Shown here one piece after another: positions 8,571 to 17,882 of a stretch of DNA of 64,000 bases (the stretch's first letter is position 1; each line of letters starts with the position of its first letter). Source of the stretch: Pseudomonas shahriarae. GTDB lineage: Bacteria; Pseudomonadota; Gammaproteobacteria; Pseudomonadales; Pseudomonadaceae. The translations under genes and the position numbers were made by a program. The DNA is taken from the NCBI RefSeq assembly GCF_014268455.2, contig NZ_CP077085.1, positions 2,046,001-2,110,000 on the forward strand. The letters are read 5' to 3'. Below the pieces are notes generated by a model. That model had not been told where the DNA came from. It ran no database searches and saw nothing but the letters and a program-made list of their open reading frames with translations.

Positions 8571-9869
8571 TTAATTGGTGCGCGCTCCTTGATTGATCCA
8601 ACTACCAATCAACTCCCGCTCCTGCTGGGTCATCTGGGTGATGTTGCCCAGTGGCATGATCTGGCTGGCAACCGCCTGCGCCTGGATACGCGCCGCCTGC
8701 TGCTGGATCTGCGCCGGGGTATCGAACATCACCCCGGCCGGAGCGGCACTGAACAACGGGCTGGTGGGCTTGGCCGAATGGCACACGGTGCAGCGTTGTT
8801 CAATCACGCTGTGGACCTTGCCAAAGTCCGTCGAAGCCTGGGCTGGAGCCGGTTCGGCGGCCGGGGCTGGAGCGGCAGGGGCGGCTGGCTTGAGACCACC
8901 GCCCACTGCGGTTTCCGGCAACGGCTGATACTCGATGGCCGCTGGCGCCTTGGCCACATCCGGTGCAGTCGCCACGGGTTTTGGCCCGGTGACATAGGCC
9001 AGGCAGATCATCGCCAGGGCGCCGACCGGCAGGGTCCATGCGTATTTCTGGCTGTCATGACGTGTGTTGAAGTAGTGGCGCACCAACACCGCCGCCACCG
9101 CGATCCCGGCCAGGATCAACCAGTTGTACTGGCTGCCGTAGGTGCTCGGGAAGTGGTTGCTGATCATGATGAACAGCACGGGCAGGGTGAAGTAGTTGTT
9201 GTGTCGCGAACGCAGCAGGCCCTTGGCCGGCAGTGCCGGGTCTGGCGTGCGGTTTTCTGCAATCGCTGCCACCAGCGCGCGCTGGGCCGGCATGATGATG
9301 CGGAACACGTTGCCGACCATGATGGTGCCGATGATCGCACCCACATGCAGGTATGCACCGCGACCGCTGAACACCTTGCTGAAGCCGTAGGCCGCGCCGA
9401 TCAACAGGACGAACAGGATAAAACCGAGCAGGGCAGGGCGTTTGCCCAGGGCCGAGTCGCAAAGAAAGGAGTAGATGAACCAGCCAGCGAACAGTGAGCC
9501 AATGCCCAGCAACACGCCTTCGGTACCACTGAGGCTGCTGCCGGGGGCGAGCAGGTACAGCGTCGGATTGAGGTAGAACACCACGCACAGCAGCGCGACG
9601 CCCGACATCCAGGTGAAATAGGCTTCCCATTTAAACCAGTGCAGGTTGTCCGGCATGGTCGGTGGGGCCAGTTTGTATTTTTCCAGGTGGTAGATACCGC
9701 CACCGTGGATCGCCCATAAATCGCCAGCCAGGCCGCTTTTTGGGTTGACGCGGTTAAGGTTGTTTTCCAGCCATACAAAATAGAAAGACGCACCGATCCA
9801 GGCCACGCCAGTGATCATATGAACCCAGCGCACGCTCAGGTTCAGCCATTCCAACAGATGTGCTTCCAC
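8571..9869 (-). CDS. puuD: Urate hydroxylase PuuD (membrane, cytochrome c-fused)
   Basis: The 432-residue inner-membrane protein oxidises urate to 5-hydroxyisourate. The N-terminal part has about eight membrane segments with WVHMITGVAWIGASFYFVW near the start. A Pro/Ala-rich linker (about 310-345) leads to a C-terminal cytochrome c domain with haem motif CTVCH at 360-364 and a distal IMPLGN methionine segment. This architecture matches PuuD, where electrons leave through the cytochrome to the respiratory chain rather than making peroxide as uricase does. Next upstream on this strand is allA. Confidence 0.95.
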   Translation of the reverse strand: MEAHLLEWLNLSVRWVHMITGVAWIGASFYFVWLENNLNRVNPKSGLAGDLWAIHGGGIYHLEKYKLAPPTMPDNLHWFKWEAYFTWMSGVALLCVVFYLNPTLYLLAPGSSLSGTEGVLLGIGSLFAGWFIYSFLCDSALGKRPALLGFILFVLLIGAAYGFSKVFSGRGAYLHVGAIIGTIMVGNVFRIIMPAQRALVAAIAENRTPDPALPAKGLLRSRHNNYFTLPVLFIMISNHFPSTYGSQYNWLILAGIAVAAVLVRHYFNTRHDSQKYAWTLPVGALAMICLAYVTGPKPVATAPDVAKAPAAIEYQPLPETAVGGGLKPAAPAAPAPAAEPAPAQASTDFGKVHSVIEQRCTVCHSAKPTSPLFSAAPAGVMFDTPAQIQQQAARIQAQAVASQIMPLGNITQMTQQERELIGSWINQGARTN

Positions 9870-9920
9870 AGTCTTTACCTCTCGCCCGTCACCCTTGTTG
9901 TCGGGTGATCGGACCTTCTC

Positions 9921-10424
9921 TTATTGGTGGGGGGCAAGGATCAACCGCTCATCCTCTTTGAAAAAATGCTCATCGCAGTTATTGCCTGTGCCACTGCGAT
10001 CAACCACCAGGAAGTCATCCCGCTTTTCGATCGTCAGCACCGGGTGGTGCCAGACGCCGCGATGGTAATTAATGCCCTGCCTGCCGTTGGTGACGAAGGC
10101 GCGGACCAAGCCTGATACAGGTGCATCGCCAATGGGCGCGACCACGATCAGAAAGGGGTTGCCGAGCAGCGGAATAAAGGCCTGGCTGCCCAGCGGGTGT
10201 CTTTCCAGCATGCACACGGTCAGCGGCATGTCCTGCGCGTCGGCGCGGAAGATGCTGATGATGGCGTGATCTTCTGGCGTGGCGGTTTCAACCGTCGCCA
10301 GTTTATGAAAGCGCATGGTCGAGCCGTTGTTGATCATGAAGTGATCGCTGCCATCGGTTTCGATAACGTCTCCGAAAGGGGCGAAGGCTTCTTTGGTCAA
10401 GGGTTCGATCATCAGTGTGCGCAT
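9921..10424 (-). CDS. allA: Ureidoglycolate lyase
   Basis: The 167-residue cupin-like protein starts MRTLMIEPLTKEAFAPFGDVIET, the conserved AllA N-terminus. It contains the family's NYHRGVWHHPVL metal/active-site segment near residue 125. It splits ureidoglycolate into glyoxylate and urea, the last step of the pathway. The ATG at 10424 was chosen by homology; upstream in-frame sequence runs through a REPIN and is not coding. It lies between puuD and alc on the same strand. Confidence 0.95.
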   Translation of the reverse strand: MRTLMIEPLTKEAFAPFGDVIETDGSDHFMINNGSTMRFHKLATVETATPEDHAIISIFRADAQDMPLTVCMLERHPLGSQAFIPLLGNPFLIVVAPIGDAPVSGLVRAFVTNGRQGINYHRGVWHHPVLTIEKRDDFLVVDRSGTGNNCDEHFFKEDERLILAPHQ

Positions 10425-10467
10425 GGCTGTCTTCTTATCCGAATGCTGTGTTGTTGGGGCTGTTGCT

Positions 10468-10532
10468 ATCGCGGGCAAGCCCGCTCCCACATTTGGAATG
10501 CATTCCCCTGTGGGAGCGGGCTTGCCCGCGAT
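10468..10532. repeat. REPIN between alc and allA
   Basis: Two 23-bp REP copies in inverted orientation (ending GCTCCCAC at 10490 and starting GTGGGAGC at 10510) are separated by 19 bp. The element sits inside an otherwise operon-like run, so it may tune relative mRNA levels on either side. Confidence 0.88.
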
Positions 10533-10544
10533 TGGGTTCACTGC

Positions 10545-11540
10545 TTACTTAGCGACCTTGCCGAACACCCGCAGGCGGCTTACACCACCGTCCGGGAACA
10601 CGTTGAGGCGGATGTGGGTGATCGGACCCAGCGCCTTGATCTGCTCGGCGAAGGTGTGTTCGGCGTGCATTTCCAGCTTCTGTGCTGGCAGCAGTTCACG
10701 CCAGAACAGCGATTGGGTTTCGATCTGGCTGTCGGTACCGCCCTTGACGAACGCGCCCTGGATCGAGCACGTGTCCGGGTAGTTGCCCTTGAAGTGCAGA
10801 GTGTCGACCACTACTTTGTCGATCTCGCCGGCATGCCCCAGCGCGACGATTACCCAGTCATTGCCTGGCGTGCGACGGCGCGCGGTTTCCCAGCCATCGC
10901 CCATGTTGATGCCACGGCCCGGGTTGAGGATGTTGCCCATGCGCCCGAAGTGCTCGTCGGAGCACGCCAGGGCACGCCCGCCATTGAGGGAGGAGGCCAG
11001 GTCCACTTGTTCGTTGTCGCCCACGGCCGACCAGTCGCGGAACGGAATGCCGTACACGCGCAGACGGGCAACGCCACCATCCGGGTAGATGTTGAAGCGC
11101 AGGTGGCTGAACGCCTGGTCGTTGTTGATCTCGTGGAAGTGATGGCTGTTGCCCTGCAACTCCACGGCAGACAGCACTTCGACCCACTGGGTGTTGTCAT
11201 CGGGCTCGCCGGTAGCCAGGAAGCAGCCTTCCAGGGACGCCGATGGCGGGAAGTTGCCGGTGAAGAATGAAGTGTCGATGTCCACGCCCTTGATCGAACC
11301 CGGTACGCCCAGGCGGATCACTGCGCTGTCGAAGCCTTCGAAGCGCTTGCGGCGTGACTCCCAGCCGTCCATCCACTTGCCGTTATCATCGAAAACGCCC
11401 TCCTTCCATACGGCCGGGGTCGGCTGGAACAGTCGGTTGGCGTCGGCGAACCAGTCATCGGTCACCGAGATGATCTTGGTGCCCAGGCGGGCGTCGGCCA
11501 GGTTGACGAACTTTTCGAAAGGTACGGCGTAAGCTTTCAT
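10545..11540 (-). CDS. alc: Allantoicase
   Basis: The 331-residue protein ([20 protein letters not shown]) hydrolyses allantoate to ureidoglycolate and urea. The two allantoicase repeat domains are visible as duplicated segments: [15 protein letters not shown] in the first half and [15 protein letters not shown] near the C-terminus. The ATG at 11540 begins the conserved N-terminus. It is located between uraD and allA. Confidence 0.96.
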   Translation of the reverse strand: MKAYAVPFEKFVNLADARLGTKIISVTDDWFADANRLFQPTPAVWKEGVFDDNGKWMDGWESRRKRFEGFDSAVIRLGVPGSIKGVDIDTSFFTGNFPPSASLEGCFLATGEPDDNTQWVEVLSAVELQGNSHHFHEINNDQAFSHLRFNIYPDGGVARLRVYGIPFRDWSAVGDNEQVDLASSLNGGRALACSDEHFGRMGNILNPGRGINMGDGWETARRRTPGNDWVIVALGHAGEIDKVVVDTLHFKGNYPDTCSIQGAFVKGGTDSQIETQSLFWRELLPAQKLEMHAEHTFAEQIKALGPITHIRLNVFPDGGVSRLRVFGKVAK

Positions 11541-11581
11541 TCTTCTTGTCTGCCTTAGATAGAGTGGCTGGGGATGGTCGT

Positions 11582-12097
11582 TTAGAGGGTCAATAAACGG
11601 AACAACGCGATCTTGTTGATCTCTGCCAGCGCGCACTTGAACTCGGTGTCGACCGGGTTGTGGATGCGCGTTTCAAACGCGGCGAGGATCTGATGCCGGT
11701 TGCTGCCTTTTACCGCCATGATGAAGGGAAACTTGAACTTGGCCTTGTAGGCGTCGTTCAGCTCGGTGAAGCGAGAAAACTCTTCGGCCGTGCATTGGTG
11801 GATACCGGCGCCAGCTTGTTCATTCGTGCTGGCTTCGGTCAGTTGGCCCTGGACGGCAGCTTTGCCCGCCAGGTCCGGGTGAGCGTTGATCAGGGCCAGT
11901 TGCCTGGTGTGATCGGCGCTCAATAGGATATCGCTCATGCGCTGGTGCAGGGTTTCGATCTCGTCGATCGAGGCGTCCTGGCCCAGGTCGAAGGCCTTTT
12001 CGGCCACCCATGGCGAGTGTTCGTAGATATCGGCAAAGGCTGCGACGAATGCGTCGCGGCTGAGGGCCGATGGTTTCAAGGTCTGGAAAGCAGTCAT
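11582..12097 (-). CDS. uraD: OHCU decarboxylase
   Basis: The 171-residue protein converts 2-oxo-4-hydroxy-4-carboxy-5-ureidoimidazoline to (S)-allantoin. The motif [11 protein letters not shown] near residue 70 carries the catalytic His of this family, and FPFIMAVKG is near residue 125. Its start overlaps the puuE stop by 4 bp, implying translational coupling of the two consecutive activities. Confidence 0.96.
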   Translation of the reverse strand: MTAFQTLKPSALSRDAFVAAFADIYEHSPWVAEKAFDLGQDASIDEIETLHQRMSDILLSADHTRQLALINAHPDLAGKAAVQGQLTEASTNEQAGAGIHQCTAEEFSRFTELNDAYKAKFKFPFIMAVKGSNRHQILAAFETRIHNPVDTEFKCALAEINKIALFRLLTL

Positions 12098-13020
12098 TTG
12101 GCGGCTCCCTGGAAAGGGTGGACGTCATGCCAGTGGCGGGCAATATCGACGCGGCGGGCGAACCACACCTGATCATGGCCCTTGGCGTATTCGATAAAGC
12201 GCTTGAGTGCAGCCAGGCGCGCCGGGCGGCCGATCAGGCGGCAATGCAGGCCAATGGACAGCATCTTCGGCGCCTCTGCCCCTTCGGCATACAGCACGTC
12301 GAACGCGTCTTTGAGGTACTCGAAAAAGTCATCGCCCTTGTTGAACCCCTGGACCTGGGTAAAGCGCATGTCGTTGGTATCCAGGGTGTAGGGGATCACC
12401 AGGTGCGGCTTGCCGGTGGGGTTGTTGGGTTCCCAGTAGGGCAGGTCGTCGTCATAGGTGTCGCAGTCATACAGAAAGCCACCTTCCTCCATCACCAGCC
12501 GCCGCGTATTGGGGCCGGTGCGCCCGGTGTACCAGCCCAGCGGGCGCTCGCCGGTCAGCTCGGTGAGGATGCGGATGGCCTCGAGCATGTGCTCACGCTC
12601 CTGGGCCTCGTCCATGTACTGGTAGTCGATCCAGCGGTAGCCGTGGCTGCAGATCTCGTGGCCGGCGGCGACCATCGCGCGGATCACCTCGGGGTGGCGC
12701 TGGGCGGCCATGGCCACGGCGAAGATGGTCAGCGGAATGTCGAATTCCTTGAACAGCTTGAGGATGCGCCACACGCCGGCACGGCTGCCGTATTCGTACA
12801 GCGACTCCATGCTCATGTTGCGCGCGCCTTGCAGCGGTTGGGCCGAGACCATTTCCGAGAGGAAGGCTTCGGACTCTTTGTCGCCATGCAGGATATTGCG
12901 CTCACCGCCTTCTTCGTAATTGAGTACGAACGACAGGGCGATACGCGCCTTGCCAGGCCAGTGTGGGTGCGCAGGGTTACTGCCGTAACCGATCAGGTCG
13001 CGTGGGTAGTCAGCGCTCAC
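12094..13020 (-). CDS. puuE: Allantoinase PuuE (polysaccharide deacetylase fold)
   Basis: The 308-residue protein belongs to the NodB-like, metal-independent PuuE branch of allantoinases, starting MSADYPRDLIGYGSNPAHPHWPG. It shows the deacetylase-fold segment HEICSHGYRWIDY near residue 125. It opens allantoin to allantoate. It is the first gene of the minus-strand purine operon and is preceded by the regulatory region shared with uraH. Confidence 0.95.
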   Translation of the reverse strand: MSADYPRDLIGYGSNPAHPHWPGKARIALSFVLNYEEGGERNILHGDKESEAFLSEMVSAQPLQGARNMSMESLYEYGSRAGVWRILKLFKEFDIPLTIFAVAMAAQRHPEVIRAMVAAGHEICSHGYRWIDYQYMDEAQEREHMLEAIRILTELTGERPLGWYTGRTGPNTRRLVMEEGGFLYDCDTYDDDLPYWEPNNPTGKPHLVIPYTLDTNDMRFTQVQGFNKGDDFFEYLKDAFDVLYAEGAEAPKMLSIGLHCRLIGRPARLAALKRFIEYAKGHDQVWFARRVDIARHWHDVHPFQGAAK

Positions 13021-13438
13021 TGCAGTCTTCCTTCTTGTTCGTGATCAAGGGTGTGGCGGCTGTTGCGTCACAGCGATGGACTGATTGTATACAACTTAAT
13101 GCTCACTTTGTAAGCCTGTATTTTTGCATTTTTTCCAGGCGGTCGCCTCGACCTATCCTTGCAAGAAACTTGCCCGACTGGTCAACTAAAATATGCAAAC
13201 CTACGACGCAGCTTTACTGTAGGCCCTGGCTTGCCGACGATGGCCAGCGTCGAGTGACGGCATTGCTGAGGGATACACCGGCACGGTCGACAAGCCTGCT
13301 GCTGCAGGGGGGAAGGGGATTTGTTGAATTTATTGTGTACAATTTTTTTTAAAAGTGTCTTAATCAGCCATCGCCGGCTTTTCAGTGCCCCGCAAAGGTG
13401 CGGCCGCTTATTAATTGATGACTTGGGAGCTCCGATCC
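13021..13438. promoter_or_regulatory. Divergent control region puuE/uraH with two TTGTATACAA-like sites
   Basis: No gene fits this 418-bp gap. It holds a perfect palindrome TTGTATACAA at 13085-13094, 65 bp before the puuE start. A near copy, TTGTGTACAA, lies at 13333-13342, 97 bp before uraH. A third copy lies upstream of the AzgA-type permease (16130-16139). Such short palindromes are typical of GntR-type regulators; the regulator itself is not in this window. Confidence 0.6.
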
Positions 13439-13792
13439 ATGGGACGACTGACCACACACGTACTGGACGCCGCGCACGGCTGCCCAGGCAGCGCCATCAA
13501 GGTTGAACTGTATCGCGTCGAAGGCGCCCAGCTGGAACTGGTCGCCAGCACCCTGACCAACAGCGATGGCCGTTGCGACGCCCCGCTGCTGCAAGGTGAT
13601 GACTACCGCAGTGGCGTCTACCAGTTGCAGTTCAGTGCCGGGGATTACTACCGCGCCCGTGGTGTGCAATTGCCCCAGCCGGCGTTTCTCGATGTAGTGG
13701 TGCTGCGCTTTGGCATCAGCGCCGAACAGGATCACTACCATGTGCCCCTGCTGATTTCGCCCTACAGCTACTCCACCTATCGCGGTAGCTGA
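13439..13792 (+). CDS. uraH: 5-hydroxyisourate hydrolase (transthyretin-like)
   Basis: The 117-residue protein begins MGRLTTHVLDAAHG, with the catalytic His of the HVLD motif. It ends YSTYRGS, the family's C-terminal signature YRGS. It hydrolyses the PuuD product 5-hydroxyisourate to OHCU. The ATG at 13439 is preferred over in-frame starts upstream because it follows GGGAG and matches the family N-terminus. It is transcribed away from the rest of the pathway. Confidence 0.97.
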   Translation: MGRLTTHVLDAAHGCPGSAIKVELYRVEGAQLELVASTLTNSDGRCDAPLLQGDDYRSGVYQLQFSAGDYYRARGVQLPQPAFLDVVVLRFGISAEQDHYHVPLLISPYSYSTYRGS

Positions 13793-13836
13793 GTCGTCAC
13801 CTGGCTTCACGCCCCCAAATGCTCTTCGTTGGTTTC

Positions 13837-13863
13837 GCCCGCGCACACTGCGGGCTTTTTTTT
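13837..13863 (+). terminator. Rho-independent terminator of uraH
   Basis: GCCCGC and GCGGGC pair around a 7-nt loop and are followed directly by eight T residues. It lies 45 bp after the uraH stop. Confidence 0.9.
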
Positions 13864-13910
13864 GCCCGCCAAAAGGCGGGTCATGAGCCAATGCCAGCGA
13901 ACCAGAGGAA

Positions 13911-13940
13911 CCCTTGTGGGAGCTGTCGAGCCCCACAGGG
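13911..13940. repeat. REP-like hairpin
   Basis: CCCTTGTGGG and CCCCACAGGG form an imperfect stem. It is a degenerate REP between the convergent uraH and LysE-type genes. Confidence 0.55.
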
Positions 13941-13947
13941 TTGTGTG

Positions 13948-14574
13948 TTAGCCCCTGAGCAGCGACGCCGCCCCAGCGCTGCCAAACAGTCCGGCACTGA
14001 AGCGATTGAACCAGCTCTGGCCCTTGCCGGTGCGCAGGTAGCGCGCGGCGCCGTGGGCACCCAGGCCATAGGCCAGTTTGCACAGCAGGTCCAGCACGGT
14101 CCAGGTGGCGATCATGATCAGCAGTTGTGGCAGGAACGGTTGCTGGCTGCTGAGAAACTGCGGCAGGAAGGCGGCGAAAAACAGAATGTCCTTGGGGTTG
14201 CTGGCGCCCAGCACAAACGCCCGGCCAAACAGTGCACGAAAACGCGGCACAGGCGCTGCGTCCGGTACCACGGCGCCCTTGGACGGCAGGCGCGATTGCT
14301 GCCAGCTCTGCCAGGCGAGGTAGAACAAGTACAGCGCACCGACGATCTTCAGGGCGCTGAACAACTGCTCCGACGCCAGCAACAGCGCGCCCAGGCCCAG
14401 GGCCGAGGCGCTCAACAGGCAGATCGAGGCGAACACCCCGCCCAGAAACGCCGGATACGAACGGCGCAGGCCGTAGTTCAGGCTGTTGCTGATCATCAGC
14501 AGCGACAGCGGCCCCGGAATCAGGATCACGATCAAAGCAGCGCCGCTGAACAGCAGCCAGGTTTCCACGCTCAT
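13948..14574 (-). CDS. LysE/RhtB family amino acid exporter
   Basis: The 208-residue inner-membrane protein has about six hydrophobic segments. It shows the LysE-family early motif with PGP (VILIPGPLSLLMI) near residue 22 and SNPKDILFFAAFLP near residue 130. The ATG at 14574 (MSVETWLLFSG) follows a GGAGGA site and is preferred over an upstream start. The exported substrate cannot be read from sequence. It lies between uraH and the AzgA-type permease. Confidence 0.9.
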   Translation of the reverse strand: MSVETWLLFSGAALIVILIPGPLSLLMISNSLNYGLRRSYPAFLGGVFASICLLSASALGLGALLLASEQLFSALKIVGALYLFYLAWQSWQQSRLPSKGAVVPDAAPVPRFRALFGRAFVLGASNPKDILFFAAFLPQFLSSQQPFLPQLLIMIATWTVLDLLCKLAYGLGAHGAARYLRTGKGQSWFNRFSAGLFGSAGAASLLRG

Positions 14575-14637
14575 TACATTCCTCCATACATGCAAAAGCC
14601 CCACCCGGAGGTGAGGCGGTTTTCGCCAGCTTACGCG

Positions 14638-15999
14638 TTACAGGAACACAAACTTGGCGATGAAAATCGCGCACAGCACCCACAGGCTGATGGAAATCTG
14701 TTTGTACTTGCCCGTACCGGCCTTGAGCGCCACGTAGGTGATAAAGCCCAGAGCGATGCCGTCGGCGACCGAGAAGGTCAGGGGCATCATGATTGCCGTG
14801 ACAATCGCCGGAATGCTGTCGGTGGCGTCGTCCCATTCGATATGGGCCATGCCGCTCATCATCAGCATCGCTACATAAATCAGCGCGCCGGCCGTGGCAT
14901 ACGCAGGAATCATGCCCGCCAGCGGGGCGAAAAACATCGCCGCCACAAACAGCACGCCCACGGTCACGGCCGTCAGCCCGGTGCGCCCACCGGCCGCCAC
15001 ACCCGCAGCGCTTTCCACGTAACTGGTGACCGGCGGCACACCGACCACCGCGCCAAACACGCTGGAGGCACTGTCGGCTTTCAAGGCCCGCGAGAGGTTT
15101 TCGATCTTGCCATCGGCCTTCACCAGGCCTGCACGCTGGGCGACGCCCATCAAGGTGCCGGCGGTGTCGAACATGTGTACAAACAGGAAGGCGAATACCA
15201 CGCTGATCATGCTCACGTTGAACACGCCCATCACGTCCATCGCCATCCAGGTGGGCGCCAGGCTCGGCGGTGCGGCAACGATACCCTGGTACTGCACCAG
15301 CCCCAGGCCCCAGCCGGCCAGGGTGACGGCGATGATGCTGATCAGGATCGCGCCGAACACCCGGTGATAGCTGAGGATCGCGATCAGCAGGAAGCACACG
15401 GCCGCCAGCAGCGGCGCCGGCTCATGCAGGGAACCGAGCTTGATCAGGGTGGCGGGGCTGGTCACGATGATGCCGGCGGTTTTCAGGCCGATCACCCCCA
15501 GGAACAGACCCACCCCGGCGCCCATGGCATGGCGCAGGCTCACCGGGATGCTGTTGAGCAGCCATTCGCGGATGCGCGACAGTGTCAGGATCATGAACAG
15601 CACGCCGGAGATAAACACCGCACCCAGCGCGGTCTCCCAGGTGTAGCCCATGGTGCCGACCACGGTGTAGGTAAAAAACGCATTCAAGCCCATGCCCGGC
15701 GCCAGGCCGACCGGCCAGTTGGCGTACAGGCCCATCAACAGGCAGCCGAGCGCGGCGGCGATACAGGTCGCGACAAAGGCGGCGCCGTGGTCGATGCCGG
15801 CGTCGGCCATGATGTTGGGGTTGACGAAAATGATGTAGGCCATGGTGATAAACGTGGTGAGGCCGGCGATCAGTTCGGTCTTCACTGTGGTGCCATGCAG
15901 GCTGAGTTTGAACAGGCGTTCCAGCCAACCCTGCTTTTTGGTCGCAAGATGCGGCGGACTGAGGTCCAGGGTCGGGGCGTCGGATTTATGGCTTTCCAC
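14638..15999 (-). CDS. AzgA-type NCS2 permease (adenine/hypoxanthine/guanine)
   Basis: The 453-residue membrane protein has many hydrophobic segments. It carries the AzgA-subfamily signatures TTFITMAYIIFVNPNIM near residue 47 and PVGLAPGMGLNAFFTY near residue 95. It is a proton symporter for oxo- or aminopurines, separate from the NCS2 urate/xanthine branch upstream. A TTGTATACAA palindrome 131 bp before its start links it to the puuE/uraH region. Exact purine specificity is not resolvable here. Confidence 0.92.
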   Translation of the reverse strand: MESHKSDAPTLDLSPPHLATKKQGWLERLFKLSLHGTTVKTELIAGLTTFITMAYIIFVNPNIMADAGIDHGAAFVATCIAAALGCLLMGLYANWPVGLAPGMGLNAFFTYTVVGTMGYTWETALGAVFISGVLFMILTLSRIREWLLNSIPVSLRHAMGAGVGLFLGVIGLKTAGIIVTSPATLIKLGSLHEPAPLLAAVCFLLIAILSYHRVFGAILISIIAVTLAGWGLGLVQYQGIVAAPPSLAPTWMAMDVMGVFNVSMISVVFAFLFVHMFDTAGTLMGVAQRAGLVKADGKIENLSRALKADSASSVFGAVVGVPPVTSYVESAAGVAAGGRTGLTAVTVGVLFVAAMFFAPLAGMIPAYATAGALIYVAMLMMSGMAHIEWDDATDSIPAIVTAIMMPLTFSVADGIALGFITYVALKAGTGKYKQISISLWVLCAIFIAKFVFL

Positions 16000-16129
16000 A
16001 GCAAGTACTCCTCAAGAGTTTTATTGTTATTTCCAGCGCCGGACACATGAGTGGGGCAGCGGCGCTTTGAGGTACCAGCGGGCTTTGTTGACCAGTAGGT
16101 CAGGAACTCGCACGAAGCGAATTATGCTT

Positions 16130-16139
16130 TTGTATACAA
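16130..16139. promoter_or_regulatory. TTGTATACAA palindrome upstream of the AzgA-type permease
   Basis: This perfect 10-bp palindrome is identical to the one at 13085. It lies in the gap between the permease start (15999) and the MarR gene. It is a candidate operator for a purine-responsive regulator. Confidence 0.5.
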
Positions 16140-16192
16140 ATAAAGCAAATAATGTTTGCGATTATGTGTGCAAAAAAGATGAAAGGCCAATT

Positions 16193-16624
16193 TCAAGGCA
16201 GGGTCAGCGCCTTGTTCACCGCCAGCCAACCATTCACCGCGTCCTCGCCGGCTTCGGCAAAGGCGCGCTGCAGCAACTTGACTTGCTCGCGGCGCAGGGC
16301 GTGTTCGAAGCGCTGGCCTTCCTCGGTCAAGTGCAGCAGGCGCTTACGTTTGTCGGTGTCCGAGGCCACGCTGTCGACCAGGTGCATTTCCTGCAATTGG
16401 CGCAGCGGCATATTCAGCGCCTGCTTGCTCACCCCCAGCAGTTCCAGCAGTTGTTTGACGCTCAAGGCCGGGTAGCGTGCGATAAAAAACACAATGCGCT
16501 GATGCACCCGGCTCAAGCCTCGGCGCTCCAGCATTTCATCGGCCTTGGCGGTAAAGGCCTGGTAGCCGAAGAAGAACGCTTCCATGGCGGCTTGCTGCGA
16601 GGTCTGGTTTTTAAGGTCAAGCAT
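16193..16624 (-). CDS. MarR-family transcriptional regulator
   Basis: The 143-residue winged-helix protein has recognition helix region SVKQLLELLGVSKQALNMPLRQL near residues 55-80. The wing carries the typical DxRxR-like segment SDTDKRKRLLHLT. It is divergent from the aminotransferase gene across 81 bp containing paired repeats that are candidate operators. Its ligand is unknown. Local control of the aminotransferase-GST pair is inferred from the divergent layout. Confidence 0.92.
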   Translation of the reverse strand: MLDLKNQTSQQAAMEAFFFGYQAFTAKADEMLERRGLSRVHQRIVFFIARYPALSVKQLLELLGVSKQALNMPLRQLQEMHLVDSVASDTDKRKRLLHLTEEGQRFEHALRREQVKLLQRAFAEAGEDAVNGWLAVNKALTLP

Positions 16625-16625
16625 A

Positions 16626-16676
16626 TTGACGTATCTACCTGGGTCGTCGTAATTTTGGTCAACCAGTTTGACGTAT
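16626..16676. promoter_or_regulatory. Candidate MarR operator region
   Basis: TTGACGTAT occurs twice as a direct repeat (16626-16634 and 16668-16676). Between the copies lies TTTTGGTCAACCAG, a TGGT/ACCA inverted repeat. The second copy could also be the -35 element of the rightward aminotransferase promoter. Confidence 0.5.
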
Positions 16677-16705
16677 TTTCCCCAGGCTTTGCTACCGGTG
16701 ACCCT

Positions 16706-17872
16706 ATGGCTTTCTCAGAACGTGTTTCGCGCCTTAAAAGCTCCTTGATCCGTGAAATCCTCGCGGCGGCCCAGCGCCCGCAGGTCATGTCATTTGCCGG
16801 TGGCCTGCCAGCCGAAGCCATGCTGCCGGCGCTGGATTGGCAAGCTATGCCACCGGCCATGGGCCAGTACGGCATGAGTGAAGGCGAGCCGCAATTGCGC
16901 GAGTTGCTGGCGGCCGAAGCGCGGGCGCTGGGGGTAGCCTGCAATGCCAGCCAGGTCCTGGTGGTCAGCGGCTCGCAGCAAACCCTGGACCTGGCGGCCA
17001 AGCTGTATATCGACCAAGGCACGCAGATCCTGCTGGAGGGCCCGACCTACCTGGCGGCCCTGCAGATCTTCCAACTGTTCGGCGCCGATTGCCTGACCGT
17101 GGAGCTGGAAGCCGATGGCCCGGATTTGACGGCACTGCGCAGCCGCCTGGAACGCCATCGCCCGGCGTTCATCTACCTGATCCCGACCTTCCAGAACCCC
17201 TCGGCGGTGCGCTACAGCGAAGCCAAGCGCGATGCGGTAGCGGCGCTGCTGGATGAGTTCGGCGTGACCCTGATCGAAGACGAGCCCTACCGTGAACTGA
17301 CCTTCGACGGCGGCAGTGCGCGGCCGATTGTCAGCCGGTTACGCAAGGCCAGCTGGATCTACACCGGCACCGTATCCAAGACCTTGCTCCCCGGTTTACG
17401 GGTCGGCTACCTGATCGCCAGCCCCGACCTGTTTCCCTACCTGCTCAAGCTCAAGCAGTCGGCGGACCTGCACACCAACCGCGTCGGCCAGTGGCAGGCC
17501 ATGCAGTGGATCGGCACCGAGCGCTACCAGCAACACCTGGGGCAATTGCGCAGTTTTTACCGTGAGCGGCGCGATGGATTCCAGCTGGCACTGACGCGAC
17601 ATTTCGAGGAACTGGCGGACTGGCAAGTGCCCCAGGGTGGATTATTCTTCTGGCTGACCTTGAAACAGCCCCTCGATACCCGCACTTTATTGGCACCAGC
17701 GCTCGACCAGGACGTGGCGTTCATGCCCGGTGAACCGTTCTTTTCCGAGCCGGACCAGCACCACGGGCACCTGCGGCTCAATTTCAGCCACATCGACCCG
17801 ACGCGCCTGGACGAAGGTCTCAAGCGTCTCGCGGCGGTGATCCGTCAAGCACAGCTCGCGCAAGCGGCATAA
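16706..17872 (+). CDS. PLP-dependent aminotransferase (fold type I, class I/II)
   Basis: The 388-residue protein starts MAFSERVSRLKSSLIREIL and contains MSFAGGLPAEAMLP. That is the layout of 2-aminoadipate/valine-pyruvate-type aminotransferases. The PLP lysine lies in GTVSKTLLPGLRVGYL near residue 228, and the DEPYRELTF Asp/Tyr pair lies near residue 193. The natural substrate is not determined. The ATG at 16706 begins the conserved region; upstream in-frame codons overlap the regulatory gap. A GST gene follows 10 bp later, so the two are probably co-transcribed. Confidence 0.9.
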   Translation: MAFSERVSRLKSSLIREILAAAQRPQVMSFAGGLPAEAMLPALDWQAMPPAMGQYGMSEGEPQLRELLAAEARALGVACNASQVLVVSGSQQTLDLAAKLYIDQGTQILLEGPTYLAALQIFQLFGADCLTVELEADGPDLTALRSRLERHRPAFIYLIPTFQNPSAVRYSEAKRDAVAALLDEFGVTLIEDEPYRELTFDGGSARPIVSRLRKASWIYTGTVSKTLLPGLRVGYLIASPDLFPYLLKLKQSADLHTNRVGQWQAMQWIGTERYQQHLGQLRSFYRERRDGFQLALTRHFEELADWQVPQGGLFFWLTLKQPLDTRTLLAPALDQDVAFMPGEPFFSEPDQHHGHLRLNFSHIDPTRLDEGLKRLAAVIRQAQLAQAA

Positions 17873-17882
17873 GGGGAGCTTC

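Noticed and set aside
13382..15397. A 671-codon open frame on the minus strand
   Set aside because: It runs across uraH, the LysE-type exporter and the AzgA-type permease in the wrong frame. It is a high-GC shadow of real genes; its composition (Arg/Gly/His/Gln-rich) is not protein-like.
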